Origin: Kiritimatiellia bacterium
Lineage (GTDB): Bacteria > Verrucomicrobiota > Kiritimatiellia > RFP12 > UBA1067
Direction: 5' to 3'
NCBI GenBank assembly: GCA_024405255.1
Contig: JAKSOY010000005.1
Coordinates: forward strand, 1-55,810
DNA length: 55,810 nucleotides
Shown: in pieces, positions 1 through 8,648 of the stretch
Layout: the number at the start of each line of letters is the position of its first letter
Position numbering within the stretch: position 1 is the stretch's first letter
Notes under the pieces: generated by a model
What the model was told of the DNA's origin: nothing
The model's database searches: none
Seen by the model: the letters and a program-made list of their open reading frames with translations, nothing else
Translations under genes and position numbers: made by a program

Positions 1-49
1 GATACGAACCATTACACTCTTCTTTCTCTACTGTTAAAATTGAACTAAT

Positions 50-58
50 ATTATATCA
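50..58 (-). promoter_or_regulatory. Extended -10 promoter element reading out of the window
   Basis: On the minus strand this reads TGATATAAT, the same TGN-TATAAT form seen upstream of many genes here. It points left, away from the metallophosphoesterase, so it would serve a gene beyond the left edge. A possible ATG follows near position 12, but too little sequence remains to call a coding region. No clear terminator is visible between it and position 98. Confidence 0.4.
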
Positions 59-98
59 TAATAACGGGAATATGAGCAGTGAGAAATGAAAAACGCCG

Positions 99-956
99 TC
101 AGATCGCGACGAATTCCCAGGTGTATCGGTTGTCCGCATAGACTTTCAGCAGACGGAAACCGAAGGGACGCTTGTCGAAATTGTTGCAGGTCGTCTCCGC
201 ATTGAGGATCGGCAGGCCTTTGTACGTACGCTGCGCCGTCCTATGCAGATGGCCGGCCAGATGGAAGCGCAAGCCACACGAAACATATTGATCCAGCGTC
301 GCCACGCGCGTCGCCTTCGGGTAGTTGTAGTACCCGTCCCTCTCCTCGAGCTTCTGCGCATACGGCGGCACGTGGGTCACGAGAATCATCGGCTGGCCGG
401 CCGCCTTTCCGGACGCAAGCTCGGCCTTGAGCCACGCATCGTGTTCGCGCTGCGCCGGACCCTTGTTGCACTTGAAGACATACTGCGTATTCGCGACGAT
501 GAACTTCCAGCCCTTCACCACCTGCGAACGGTGATCAGCCCCATACGCCTCGTTGAACAAGTCGAGTGCCATCGGCTTGATCGGATCGCCGCCCATGTCA
601 TGGTTGCCCGGCGCCACGAAGAGCGGCTGCTTGATCTTCTTGACGAGCCGAGGCCAGTCCTGCAGCTGCTGCTGCCACACATTCACCATATCGCCGCAGA
701 TCGCCACGGCGTCGGGCTTGATCGCATCGATCCGCGCAATGACCTTTTCAAACCGCGCCAAATCCGCCACATACGGATCCGGACGTTCCTGCCCGAATCC
801 CAACTGCGGATCGCCGCAATGGACCACGGTCAACACCGGCTCGCCCAATATCGGCGCCGCACCCGTACCCAAACAGCACAGGCCCGCACCCAAACCGACG
901 ATAAAAGACCGCCGATTCACCGCGACGGCATCCGTTCCCTTGATTTTCCTCAACAT
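99..956 (-). CDS. Secreted calcineurin-like metallophosphoesterase
   Basis: A 285-residue phosphoesterase predicted to hydrolyse phosphate esters outside the cytoplasm. The N-terminus has a Tat-like signal (NRRSF followed by a hydrophobic glycine/alanine-rich stretch, about residues 14-38). The metallophosphatase motifs follow in order: HCGDPQLG near residue 46, CGDMVN near 87, PGNHDMGG near 116, VTHVPP near 195 and AGHLHR near 234. Together these give the full dinuclear metal ligand set. The ATG has a good GGAGG seven bases upstream. It follows murQ on the same strand with a gap of about 30 bases, so the two are probably cotranscribed. The substrate cannot be read from sequence; the family includes phosphodiesterases and cell-wall-related phosphatases. 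Confidence 0.85.
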   Translation of the reverse strand: MLRKIKGTDAVAVNRRSFIVGLGAGLCCLGTGAAPILGEPVLTVVHCGDPQLGFGQERPDPYVADLARFEKVIARIDAIKPDAVAICGDMVNVWQQQLQDWPRLVKKIKQPLFVAPGNHDMGGDPIKPMALDLFNEAYGADHRSQVVKGWKFIVANTQYVFKCNKGPAQREHDAWLKAELASGKAAGQPMILVTHVPPYAQKLEERDGYYNYPKATRVATLDQYVSCGLRFHLAGHLHRTAQRTYKGLPILNAETTCNNFDKRPFGFRLLKVYADNRYTWEFVAI

Positions 957-989
957 TTCCTACCCTCCGTTTCTGTTGATTATCCGGTC

Positions 990-1796
990 TCACTGCGCCG
1001 CTGTGAGGGCCTGTCGAATGCTCCACGCATTGGCCGCCAGCCGCGCTTCCGCCGCCGAACGGTCGACCCGCAGCAGATCGGCCACAATGCCCACCATCCG
1101 CGCCTTCAGCTTTTCGTTGCTCGGCTTGAGATTGACCATGACGTTCTCGTAGACATTACCCAGCTTGACCATCACGGCCGTTGAAATCATATTCAGCACG
1201 AGCTTCTGCGCAGTCCCGGCTTTGAGGCGCGTCGATCCCGTCACCACTTCCGCTCCTGTATCCGTCACAATCGAAATATCCGCGCACCGGTCGAGCGGCG
1301 AACCCGCGTTGGAAGTCACCGCCACCGTCAGGCAACCGCACTTCTTCGCCGCCGCCAATGCTCCCAGCACGAACTTCGCACCGCCTGCCGCGCTAATGCC
1401 CACGACCACGTCGTTCGCATTTGGCGCGAGGGCGAGAAACGCCTTTTCGCCCCCCGCGGGATCGTCCTCCTCGGGTTCGCCTGCGCGCGAGAACGCCGCA
1501 AGACCGCCCGCCAGCAACCCCACCACACGATCCTCCGGCACGCCAAAGGTCGGCGGACACTCCGAGGCGTCCAAAACGCCGAGCCGCCCCGACGTTCCCG
1601 CACCGACATAGATCAGACGACCGTCCTTCGCCATCGCCACGGCAATCGCGTCCACCGCCTTCCCGACATCCTCCAACGCCGCATCGACCGCCTGTACAGC
1701 CACACGCGTTTCATCCTGCATCACGGCCAGCATGTCCTTCGTGGACATCTTGTCCAAATGCATTGTCCGCGGGTTCCGCATCTCCGTCTTCAACAT
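990..1796 (-). CDS. murQ: N-acetylmuramic acid 6-phosphate etherase
   Basis: MurQ cleaves the lactyl ether of MurNAc-6-phosphate to give GlcNAc-6-phosphate and D-lactate, in recycling of peptidoglycan sugars. The sequence has the SIS fold with the family signature GAGTSGRLGVLDASECPPTF, which contains the catalytic glutamate of the DASECPPTFG motif, and a second SIS motif GISAAGGAKFV. I choose the ATG at 1796 (MLKTEMRNPRT) because GGGAGAG lies just upstream and the family begins there. A 15-residue longer reading from 1841 is open but atypical. At 268 residues it is slightly shorter than the usual roughly 300, lacking part of the C-terminus. No anhMurNAc kinase or PTS partner lies beside it. 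Confidence 0.93.
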   Translation of the reverse strand: MLKTEMRNPRTMHLDKMSTKDMLAVMQDETRVAVQAVDAALEDVGKAVDAIAVAMAKDGRLIYVGAGTSGRLGVLDASECPPTFGVPEDRVVGLLAGGLAAFSRAGEPEEDDPAGGEKAFLALAPNANDVVVGISAAGGAKFVLGALAAAKKCGCLTVAVTSNAGSPLDRCADISIVTDTGAEVVTGSTRLKAGTAQKLVLNMISTAVMVKLGNVYENVMVNLKPSNEKLKARMVGIVADLLRVDRSAAEARLAANAWSIRQALTAAQ

Positions 1797-1841
1797 CACC
1801 ACTCTCCCAAATGAACGAACGTCGTTTTCACCTGGACTCAC

Positions 1842-2180
1842 TCACGGATGAATCCACGCGAGATCGTCTTCCAGCGCCTGCCGGCGATCGGCCGCCAGCC
1901 GCTCCCAGACATCCGGCGTCAACGGCACGCCGGCGGCCTTGAACTGATTGATCAGGTTCTGACGCCGCCATTCGCCCGACGCACGCTTGCGCATCTCGTA
2001 GTCCTCCCGCAGACGCAACGTTTCGTCCACCGTCCGGAAGCAGAGATTGCCTTTTTCATCGACGCCCGGCACCATCTCGCCCGTATCGCGATAGGCTTCA
2101 ACGGCATCCCAGGACGCGACATCCATCGCCTCCTGGGCGTTGCGCGCGTCCTCGGGCCAGGCCGTGCGGTCTTGTGTCAT
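1842..2180 (-). CDS. Small hypothetical protein
   Basis: A 112-residue charged, probably helical cytoplasmic protein that I do not recognise. The middle (about residues 28-62) has a beta-like segment followed by an arginine/glutamate-rich helix, and the end is acidic (ALEDDLAWIHP). No signal peptide or membrane segment is visible. The ATG at 2180 is the only internal methionine near the upstream stop; the open frame extends to 2342 but that part overlaps the DUF1080 gene. It starts 13 bases after the DUF1080 stop and lies 45 bases before murQ, so it probably belongs to that transcript. No clear Shine-Dalgarno sequence precedes it. Confidence 0.55.
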   Translation of the reverse strand: MTQDRTAWPEDARNAQEAMDVASWDAVEAYRDTGEMVPGVDEKGNLCFRTVDETLRLREDYEMRKRASGEWRRQNLINQFKAAGVPLTPDVWERLAADRRQALEDDLAWIHP

Positions 2181-2193
2181 CGAGTCGGACAAT

Positions 2194-2892
2194 TTAGAGC
2201 TCCTTGATCCGCACATTGCGCCAGTAGATTTCACGTCCGTGTCCACACCAGTGGATGCGCCCGGTCTTCCGGCGCAGTCCCGGATGCTTGTGCTTGTCGG
2301 GGAGATACGCCCCTTCCGGATCGTACTTCGAGACATCCGCATCGACGATCTTCGTGCCGTTCAAAACAACGGTGATCTGCGAACCGTTCGCCGTCACCTC
2401 GACGCTATTCCATTCGCCCGGCTTGTTCAGATAGCTTTCGCCGTTGGCCTTACGCGCCGGCGGCACGACGCCGTAGATGGACCCCGTGTACTGCGAGTCG
2501 TACAGCTTGTGCGCGCCGTTCCACGCCGGGCCCCAGTCGTCGAGCAGCTGGATTTCCATGCCGTCGTGCGAGCACCAGCCATTCGGCGGCGTGCGAATGC
2601 CCAGACCGTTGTTGGCATTCGGGGGCAGCTTCACATCGAAACGAATGACAAAGTTCGCATAGTCCTTCACCGTCCAGAGGTTGCGAACGACCTTGGCGCC
2701 ACCCTTCGTGTCGCGCTGCAGACAGGTGAGATATCCCTCCTTCGTCACCGCGTACGTGTTCGTGGCGCCTTCCCACCCCGTGAGGTCGCGTCCGTTGAAC
2801 ATCGGCTTGAACCCCGGCTCGCACACGCCCTCGCCCCACACGACGGCACACAGCAACGCCGCCAAAACCAGAACCTTTTTCTTCATCGTCAT
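2194..2892 (-). CDS. Secreted DUF1080 (3-keto-disaccharide hydrolase-like) protein
   Basis: A 232-residue protein with a signal peptide (about residues 1-24, MKKK then a hydrophobic run) and one DUF1080 jelly-roll domain, recognisable from FNGRDLTGWEG near residue 31, the SHDGMEIQLLDDWGP segment near 107, and the terminal HWCGHGREIYWRNVRIKEL-type strand. The family is lectin-like or glycosidase-like, and some members hydrolyse 3-keto-glycosides. It is common in PVC bacteria and usually periplasmic. The ATG at 2892 has AAGGAG six bases upstream. Its neighbours (murQ, zeta-like kinase) give no specific substrate. A second, longer DUF1080 protein is at 38434-39663. Confidence 0.88.
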   Translation of the reverse strand: MTMKKKVLVLAALLCAVVWGEGVCEPGFKPMFNGRDLTGWEGATNTYAVTKEGYLTCLQRDTKGGAKVVRNLWTVKDYANFVIRFDVKLPPNANNGLGIRTPPNGWCSHDGMEIQLLDDWGPAWNGAHKLYDSQYTGSIYGVVPPARKANGESYLNKPGEWNSVEVTANGSQITVVLNGTKIVDADVSKYDPEGAYLPDKHKHPGLRRKTGRIHWCGHGREIYWRNVRIKEL

Positions 2893-2931
2893 TTTCTTCT
2901 CCTTTTTTTACATCGACTTCTATCGGCCCGA

Positions 2932-3507
2932 TCAAAGTCCCAAATCCGCCCGCATCGCCTGCGCCCGCTCGGGTACGATGTCCGACACCGCACCATTGCG
3001 CCGCCAGATGAGCCGCTGGACCGGCGTGACGGCGTCGAAGATCAGCAACGTGTCCGCCAGTTCGGCATAGTCGCGCAGATTCTCCCGCGAACGCACATAG
3101 CGACGCACGACATCACGCGTCGGCACGTCGTGTCCGCCCGCCAGCACCCGATGGCGGATGCGCGACGGCAGCATCGCCAGACACGGCATCCACAGATAGT
3201 AGAGGTTGATCGCGTACCCCAGTTCCTTCGCCCGCGCGAGCAAATGCAGATAGGCCCGACCCGAAAGCGTCGTTTCGAATCCGAAGGACACCTTCTGCTC
3301 GATCAGCGTAGCAATGCGCCGTAAAGCAAGCTTGCCCGCCTTCAACGCGGAAAGACTGATGTCGACGGGCGACATGCCCTGCGCGAGCAGGTCCGGATTG
3401 ACATACTCGATCGCACCCGCATACTCCGGCAGATACTGGAGCGCAAAGGTGCTTTTGCCAGAACCGTTCGGACCGGCAACGATATGGCAAATCGGCTGCT
3501 CGGACAT
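2932..3507 (-). CDS. Zeta-toxin-like P-loop kinase, no visible antitoxin
   Basis: A 191-residue P-loop protein of the zeta toxin / COG4185 type. Walker A AGPNGSGKST is at residues 11-20, the acidic NPD motif at 37-39, FGFETTLSG at 75-83 (the E-T pair that binds substrate in zeta toxins) and GGHDVP at 124-129. Zeta toxins phosphorylate UDP-N-acetyl sugars; that activity is inferred here. Unusually, the gene starts 3 bases after the stop of an NfeD-like membrane protein and has no small antitoxin ORF upstream, unlike the pair at 25562-26501. It may be a domesticated kinase rather than a toxin. Confidence 0.8.
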   Translation of the reverse strand: MSEQPICHIVAGPNGSGKSTFALQYLPEYAGAIEYVNPDLLAQGMSPVDISLSALKAGKLALRRIATLIEQKVSFGFETTLSGRAYLHLLARAKELGYAINLYYLWMPCLAMLPSRIRHRVLAGGHDVPTRDVVRRYVRSRENLRDYAELADTLLIFDAVTPVQRLIWRRNGAVSDIVPERAQAMRADLGL

Positions 3508-3510
3508 TGC

Positions 3511-3957
3511 TTAGACCGCGACCACGGTAAACGTCAGGTTCTTCTGCTGAACGACCTTGACCGTCGTTCCCTCGGGAATCGGCTGTTCGGAAACCGCCGA
3601 CCACTCGGCATCCCCCACGACAATCCGGCCTGGCACATCGGCGCTCGTCGCCGCGACGACCTTGCCGATACGACCCACATACTCGCTCTGCAGTTGCTGC
3701 GAAGCTTCCGTCTCGCCCATGAACACGCCCTTGATCCAGCGGCGCAGCAGGACGAGATAGACGATCGAAAACACCGAAAAGAGCGCCAGCTGCCAGCTGA
3801 TGGAAAGACTCGGCAAAAGCCACTTGCAGGCGGCAACCGTCGTCGCACCAAGGCCGAAGAAGAAAATCACGAATCCCGGGCTGACAAGTTCCGCCAGCAT
3901 CAACAAGGCACCGAGAAAAAGCCAGATCCAGGCTGCGGCTGTAACACTTATGTGCAT
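3511..3957 (-). CDS. NfeD-like membrane protein
   Basis: A 148-residue protein with two to three hydrophobic segments in the first 70 residues (starting AAWIWLFLGALLMLAELVSP), followed by a soluble C-terminal OB-fold domain of the NfeD type (GRIGKVV... GRIVVGDAEW... EGTTVKVV). NfeD proteins form membrane complexes with SPFH/flotillin proteins and influence membrane organisation. Here the only SPFH gene is about 48 kb away at 51079, so the usual adjacency is lost. AAGGAG is 8 bases before the ATG. The gene appears translationally linked to the zeta-like kinase that follows after 3 bases. Confidence 0.85.
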   Translation of the reverse strand: MHISVTAAAWIWLFLGALLMLAELVSPGFVIFFFGLGATTVAACKWLLPSLSISWQLALFSVFSIVYLVLLRRWIKGVFMGETEASQQLQSEYVGRIGKVVAATSADVPGRIVVGDAEWSAVSEQPIPEGTTVKVVQQKNLTFTVVAV

Positions 3958-3999
3958 GATACTTCTCCTTCGTCTTCAGATGAACGATTGTCGAAACCG

Positions 4000-5826
4000 T
4001 CAGGAAATGACCGCGAGGGTCTGTCCCTTCGTCACGGGCTCCCCGTGCTTCACGAGGAACGTGATCGTACCCGCCGACGTCGTCTTGATCGGGTTGAAAA
4101 GCTTCATCGCTTCAACGATGCAGCACGGTTCGCCCGCCTTCACGGCGGCCCCGTCCTTTGCGAGCTCGGGCTTGCCCGGACCCGCACTGCGGTAGAACGT
4201 GCCGTTGAGCGGCGCGGTCACGGGCGTCCCCTGCGGTTCGGCCGGCGCGGCCGCCGCCGCACGCGACTGCTCTTCGGCAGGCGGCACAGGTACGGACGGA
4301 ACAGCAGCCAGATCGACCTTCGCGCCACCCAGCATCGCCATCAGCGACGCGAACTGGCGGCCGATCTGCGCGAACTTCGCGTCTTCGGCACTGACCGCAC
4401 ACGGAGCCTGGGCGGCTTCGTCCTTCTTCTGCATCTCGACGTCGGCCGGAATCGGATCCTTCGCGTCCGCCGGCTGCGCACGCCACTTGAAATAGCCGAG
4501 CGCCACTTCCGGGAACAGGCAATAGCTCAGGATGTCCTCTTCCGCCTGGATGAACTTCGCGGGAATCTCCTTCGCCGCCGCCGCGAGACCCGGCTTGAGC
4601 AAGTCGGCCGGACGGCACGTGATCGGCTTCAGATCGCCCATCAGCTTCTTCTGCAGCTTCTTTTCGATCGGCGCCGGGGTGCGTCCGTAGTAGCCGGCCG
4701 CATAGTGCTTCGTCTCGTCGGTAATCATCGAATAGCGCTTGCCCGACAGCACATTCAGCACGGACTGTACGCCCACGATCTGCGAAGTCGGCGTCACGAG
4801 CGGCGGATACCCCATGTCCGCACGCGTCTTGGGCAGTTCGGCCAGCACTTCCGGCAAGCGGTCAAGCGCCCCCTGCTGGGCCAGCTGGCTGCGAAGATTC
4901 GAAATCATCCCGCCCGGAATCGCATGCACGAGAACGCCCGCATCCACCGGTTCGACCTTGCGCGAACTCGCCGGCTGGCGCGTGGTTTTGAGTTCCTTGA
5001 AATAGGCATTGATCTCGCCGAGTTTGACGCGGTCGAGTCCCGTATCAAAACCTTCGGACTCCAGAATCGACACAATCGACTCGCAGGGCGGCTGGCTCGA
5101 GAACGAACTCATCGTGGAAATCGCCGTATCCACACAGCCCGCACCGGCCTCGACGGCCGCCATGTACATCGCCGCCGCCATGCCGCTTGTCATGTGCGAG
5201 TGGATCTGCAGCGGCAGGTCCGGACACGCCTTCACGAGCGCCCCCACGAGTTCACGCGCCGCACCCGGGGTGAGGATGCCCGCCATGTCCTTGATCGCAA
5301 GCGAGTCGATGCCCATCGCCTGCTGTTCCTTTGCAAGCGACACGTACTTCTCGACGGTATGGACCGGCGAAGTCGTGTAGGAAATCGTGCCCTGGGCGTG
5401 TCCGCCGTACTTCTTGACGCACGAGATGGCCTTCTCCAGGTTGCGCGGATCGTTCAACGCGTCGAAAACGCGGAAGATGTCCATGCCGTTTTCACACGCA
5501 AGCGCGATGAAACGCTCGACGATGTCGTCCGGATAATGCTTGTAGCCGAGCACGTTCTGTCCGCGCAGCAGCATCTGCAGCGGCGTCTTCTTGCAGACCG
5601 CCTTGATCTGGCGCAGACGCTCCCACGGATTTTCACGCAGAAAGCGCATGCACACGTCAAAGGTCGCACCGCCCCAGCATTCAAGGGAGTAGTAACCGGC
5701 ATTGTCGATCGTCTCGGCAATCTTCAGAATGTCATCGGTCCGCATGCGCGTGGCCCACAACGACTGATGCGCGTCACGCAAGGTTGTATCGGTAATACGG
5801 ACTCTCTTCAGGGCTTCTTTTTTCAT
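4000..5826 (-). CDS. oadA: Oxaloacetate decarboxylase alpha / pyruvate carboxylase B-type carboxyltransferase with biotinyl domain
   Basis: A 608-residue biotin-dependent carboxyltransferase. The N-terminal TIM barrel (about 1-300) has TTLRDAHQSLWATRMRT near residue 11 (metal-binding Asp), AIKDMAG near 185 (the lysine that is carbamylated in the family) and the metal-binding LQIHSHMTSG near 214. A PYC/OADA domain follows, then a Pro/Ala linker, then a biotinyl domain whose VEAMKL lysine lies 33 residues from the end. It interconverts oxaloacetate and pyruvate by CO2 transfer, either as part of a sodium pump or of a two-subunit pyruvate carboxylase. No beta or gamma pump subunit and no biotin carboxylase lies nearby. 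The ATG at 5826 is 8 bases from a TATAAT box, so the message is probably nearly leaderless; a GTG at 5832 is the alternative start. Confidence 0.92.
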   Translation of the reverse strand: MKKEALKRVRITDTTLRDAHQSLWATRMRTDDILKIAETIDNAGYYSLECWGGATFDVCMRFLRENPWERLRQIKAVCKKTPLQMLLRGQNVLGYKHYPDDIVERFIALACENGMDIFRVFDALNDPRNLEKAISCVKKYGGHAQGTISYTTSPVHTVEKYVSLAKEQQAMGIDSLAIKDMAGILTPGAARELVGALVKACPDLPLQIHSHMTSGMAAAMYMAAVEAGAGCVDTAISTMSSFSSQPPCESIVSILESEGFDTGLDRVKLGEINAYFKELKTTRQPASSRKVEPVDAGVLVHAIPGGMISNLRSQLAQQGALDRLPEVLAELPKTRADMGYPPLVTPTSQIVGVQSVLNVLSGKRYSMITDETKHYAAGYYGRTPAPIEKKLQKKLMGDLKPITCRPADLLKPGLAAAAKEIPAKFIQAEEDILSYCLFPEVALGYFKWRAQPADAKDPIPADVEMQKKDEAAQAPCAVSAEDAKFAQIGRQFASLMAMLGGAKVDLAAVPSVPVPPAEEQSRAAAAAPAEPQGTPVTAPLNGTFYRSAGPGKPELAKDGAAVKAGEPCCIVEAMKLFNPIKTTSAGTITFLVKHGEPVTKGQTLAVIS

Positions 5827-5834
5827 AGGCACAT

Positions 5835-5843
5835 ATTATACCA
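5835..5843 (-). promoter_or_regulatory. Extended -10 promoter of oadA, near-leaderless
   Basis: On the minus strand this reads TGGTATAAT. Eight bases separate the hexamer from the ATG at 5826 and no Shine-Dalgarno sequence fits between, so transcription should begin within about 2 bases of the start codon. No good -35 is visible. Confidence 0.65.
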
Positions 5844-5871
5844 CGAAACACGCGAAACGAGGTGTGGAAAC

Positions 5872-5917
5872 AGAAAAAAAGAAAAAGAAAACCCCTCCGG
5901 GGGACCGGAGAGGTTTT
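5872..5917 (-). terminator. Intrinsic terminator of secDF
   Basis: A hairpin with 13-base arms (5888-5900 and 5905-5917, one mismatch, 4-base loop) is followed on the minus strand by a T-rich tract with runs of 4, 5 and 7 T. It lies 26 bases after the secDF stop and before the oadA promoter, and matches a rho-independent terminator well. Confidence 0.88.
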
Positions 5918-5942
5918 CCTTTGTTTCGAGGCTCAGAGGCGC

Positions 5943-8528
5943 TTACTGCTCTTCAGAGCTGCCCTCTTCCTTCTCGAACGTCGGGCGCTTGCCCTTGTAG
6001 AAGGCCATCATGATCGGCGTCGCAATGCAGACCGACGAGAACGTACCCGCGACGACACCGAAGAGCATCGTGAGCGCGAAGTCGAAGATCGAACCATCGC
6101 CGAAGGCGAAGAGCGCGACCACCGCGAAGAACGTCGTCACCGACGTGATCACCGTACGGCTCAAGCACTCGTTCAACGCACGGTTGCAGAGGGTCTTGAA
6201 GTCGGACTTCTGATCGCGGCGGAGGTCTTCGCGGATACGGTCGAACACGACGATCGTATCGTTCACGGAGTAACCGACGATCGTCAGCAACGCCGTCACC
6301 ACGAGCAGCGAGACCTGACGGCCGCAGAGCGAGAAGAGGCCGAGCGAAATCATCACGTCGTGCGCCAGCGCCACGAGCGCGCCCAGGCCGAAGCCGAACT
6401 CGAAGCGGAAACCGACATAGATCAGAATCGCGCAGAGCGAGAGGATCACCGCCCAGGTACCGGACTTCTTCAGGTCGGCGCCGACCATCGAACCGATTTC
6501 GTCCACCGAGACGGACTTGATGCCGGCCGTCGGGAACTTCTCCTGGAGGAGCTTCGTCACATAGGCACCGACATCGCCCTTCGCGAGTTCCTTGCCCTTC
6601 GCCGTTTCGGCCGTTTCACCCGTCTTCACGAGCAACTGGTCGCCCATGTACTGAACAACCGCCGCGTTGTCGAAGTCGGACATCGCCTTGCGCACTTCAC
6701 CGTCGGCCGGCTTCGCCTTCTCATCCACCGAGTAGACGAGCGACGTACCGCCCGTGAGGTCAACCGCCAGCACGGACTCCGGCTTCGTCATCGCACGGAT
6801 GCCGAAGATCGCCACCGAGAGGAAGCAGACCGCAAACGCTGCGAGGCAGAGCGGCTTGCCGATCTTGACGAAGTCGACATTCGGCGTCTTCTTGAAGATG
6901 TTGAGCATCTTGAAGGGCTTCATGCTCTCGGGCTTCGTCGTGTTGTCGAAGACGAGACGCGTCACAACCACAGCCGTGAACATCGAGATGATCACACCGC
7001 CCGTGAGGGTGATGGCGAAACCACGCACCGGACCCGTGCCCACGATGAAGAGGATCACGCCCGTCACGATCGTCGTGATGTTCGAGTCGAGAATCGCCGT
7101 GAAGGCACGGCCGTAGCCCTGCTTGATCGCGGTCCCCGTGGAGGCCTTGCGGGCGAACTCTTCACGGATACGTTCGAAGATGATCACGTTCGCATCGACC
7201 GCCATACCAAGCGTCAGCACGAGACCGGCAATACCCGGCATCGTGAGCACCGGCAGCTGGAGCGAACCCGTCGCACCCATCGACGCATCCTTGGCGAACA
7301 CGCCCAGCACGTTCGCAACGAACACGAGCGCCGCCGGCAGGAGCGCGACATCGAGGAAGAGCGCGATGTCCGCCACGAGACCCGCATACCAGTAGTAGAA
7401 GAACATGAAGAGCGCGACAAGGCCGAAACCGAGACCCGCGGCAATCACGCCCGCGTGCTTCGCGTCTTCACCGACCGTCGGCGAAACGGACGACTCCGCA
7501 AGGAGCTTGAGCGGTGCCGGCAACGCACCCGCGTTGAGGTCGTTCGCCAGCTGCTGCGCTTCCGCAGCCGTGAAGCTGCCCGTGATCTGACCATGCGCAC
7601 CGATTTCGCTCTGGATGACCGGCGCGGAGACAAGCGTGTCATCGAGGATGATGGCCAACTGACGGCCACGATCGCTCGGGTTCTTCGGACCATGCGCGAC
7701 ATAGTTGCGCGTCACGTCGGAGAAGAGCTTCGCACCCTTCGAGTTGAAGGAGAAGCTGATGGCGAGCGAACCGGTGTTCGGATCGCGCTCGACCGAAGCC
7801 GAGGTGAGGTACTCGCCCGTGATCGGCATCGGATTGCCCTTCGCATCACGCGCCGGCGCACTACGGCTCACGAACGCGCCACGATAGGAAAGACCGTCCT
7901 TCGCCTTCTCCAGCATGAACTGGTAGCGCGGATCCGGCACATGGAAGGACGCGAGACGCGCCGCATAGCCCGGCTGGGCCGCAAGCTTCTCATAGTCCTT
8001 CGTACGCACAAAGCCTTCGCCGCCGCGCTCATACCCTTCCGGGTTGGCCTCGGTCGTCATCAGCTTGTTGATGAGCTCGTCATTGCGCGGATGCGTCAGA
8101 CGGAATTCCAGGAACGCCGCGCTCTGCAGCGACTTCTTCGTCTTCGCGCGCGTCTCTTCGTCAATGCCCGGCAACTGCACGAGCAGCCTGTGATCCTTCA
8201 TTCCCTGGATCACAGGCTCGTTCATGCCCATGCCATCCACACGACGACGCACGACCTGGATGGTGCGCGCATCGCACCCCTGCAGCGTCTCGTTCATCTT
8301 CTTCTCGACCGTCTCCGTGTCGTTCGAGAGCGCCGGATTGGCGGCGATGATCGTCTCGCGCAGTTTATCCTTGTCCACGCCCAACGTGAAGGACGTACCG
8401 CCCTTCAAATCAAGGCCGTAGCGGAGTTTCTCCTGCACCGGGAAGGTGATATAGATGGAAAATACCGCGATGATCAACAGCGCGAGCCATTTCCAAATGT
8501 CGTTACGCGACGTATTATCGGTGTTCAT
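5943..8528 (-). CDS. secDF: Fused protein translocase subunits SecD-SecF
   Basis: An 861-residue inner-membrane protein combining SecD and SecF, which use the proton-motive force to help pull exported proteins through SecYEG. The SecD half starts with a transmembrane helix (about 12-30), then the GLDLKGG motif at 38-44, a large periplasmic P1 region (about 50-370) and a five-helix bundle. The SecF half begins near residue 600 with another transmembrane helix and the related DLTGGTSLVYSVD motif, then its own five helices ending near 840. The tail is charged (GKRPTFEKEEGSSEEQ). Single-chain SecDF occurs in several phyla. GAGGAAACCA precedes the ATG, and a clear terminator follows the stop. It would serve the many secreted proteins here. 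Confidence 0.95.
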   Translation of the reverse strand: MNTDNTSRNDIWKWLALLIIAVFSIYITFPVQEKLRYGLDLKGGTSFTLGVDKDKLRETIIAANPALSNDTETVEKKMNETLQGCDARTIQVVRRRVDGMGMNEPVIQGMKDHRLLVQLPGIDEETRAKTKKSLQSAAFLEFRLTHPRNDELINKLMTTEANPEGYERGGEGFVRTKDYEKLAAQPGYAARLASFHVPDPRYQFMLEKAKDGLSYRGAFVSRSAPARDAKGNPMPITGEYLTSASVERDPNTGSLAISFSFNSKGAKLFSDVTRNYVAHGPKNPSDRGRQLAIILDDTLVSAPVIQSEIGAHGQITGSFTAAEAQQLANDLNAGALPAPLKLLAESSVSPTVGEDAKHAGVIAAGLGFGLVALFMFFYYWYAGLVADIALFLDVALLPAALVFVANVLGVFAKDASMGATGSLQLPVLTMPGIAGLVLTLGMAVDANVIIFERIREEFARKASTGTAIKQGYGRAFTAILDSNITTIVTGVILFIVGTGPVRGFAITLTGGVIISMFTAVVVTRLVFDNTTKPESMKPFKMLNIFKKTPNVDFVKIGKPLCLAAFAVCFLSVAIFGIRAMTKPESVLAVDLTGGTSLVYSVDEKAKPADGEVRKAMSDFDNAAVVQYMGDQLLVKTGETAETAKGKELAKGDVGAYVTKLLQEKFPTAGIKSVSVDEIGSMVGADLKKSGTWAVILSLCAILIYVGFRFEFGFGLGALVALAHDVMISLGLFSLCGRQVSLLVVTALLTIVGYSVNDTIVVFDRIREDLRRDQKSDFKTLCNRALNECLSRTVITSVTTFFAVVALFAFGDGSIFDFALTMLFGVVAGTFSSVCIATPIMMAFYKGKRPTFEKEEGSSEEQ

Positions 8529-8566
8529 TGGTTTCCTCTTGAGTCCTATTTCGAAACAGAAGTGAT

Positions 8567-8595
8567 ATTATAGTATATCTGCGGGGGAATTTCAA
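8567..8595 (-). promoter_or_regulatory. Sigma-70 promoter of secDF
   Basis: On the minus strand TTGAAA (8590-8595) is separated by 17 bases from TATAAT (8567-8572). The leader to the ATG at 8528 is about 30 bases and contains a Shine-Dalgarno sequence (AGAGGAAA), so this transcript is of the conventional type. Confidence 0.65.
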
Positions 8596-8648
8596 GGGAG
8601 AATTAGCCTACGATTTTTCCCATTTTCATCATTTGTCAACCTTTCCTT

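Noticed and set aside
1486..1605. Residues 1486-1605 of the giant protein (about 20414-20773) as an active formylglycine-generating enzyme
   Set aside because: Only the fold-defining motifs are visible; I could not identify the active-site cysteine pair, and this fold is often reused as a binding module. The numbers given are residue positions.
1797..1841. N-terminal extension of MurQ
   Set aside because: A Shine-Dalgarno sequence lies inside this stretch just before the family-typical start at 1796.
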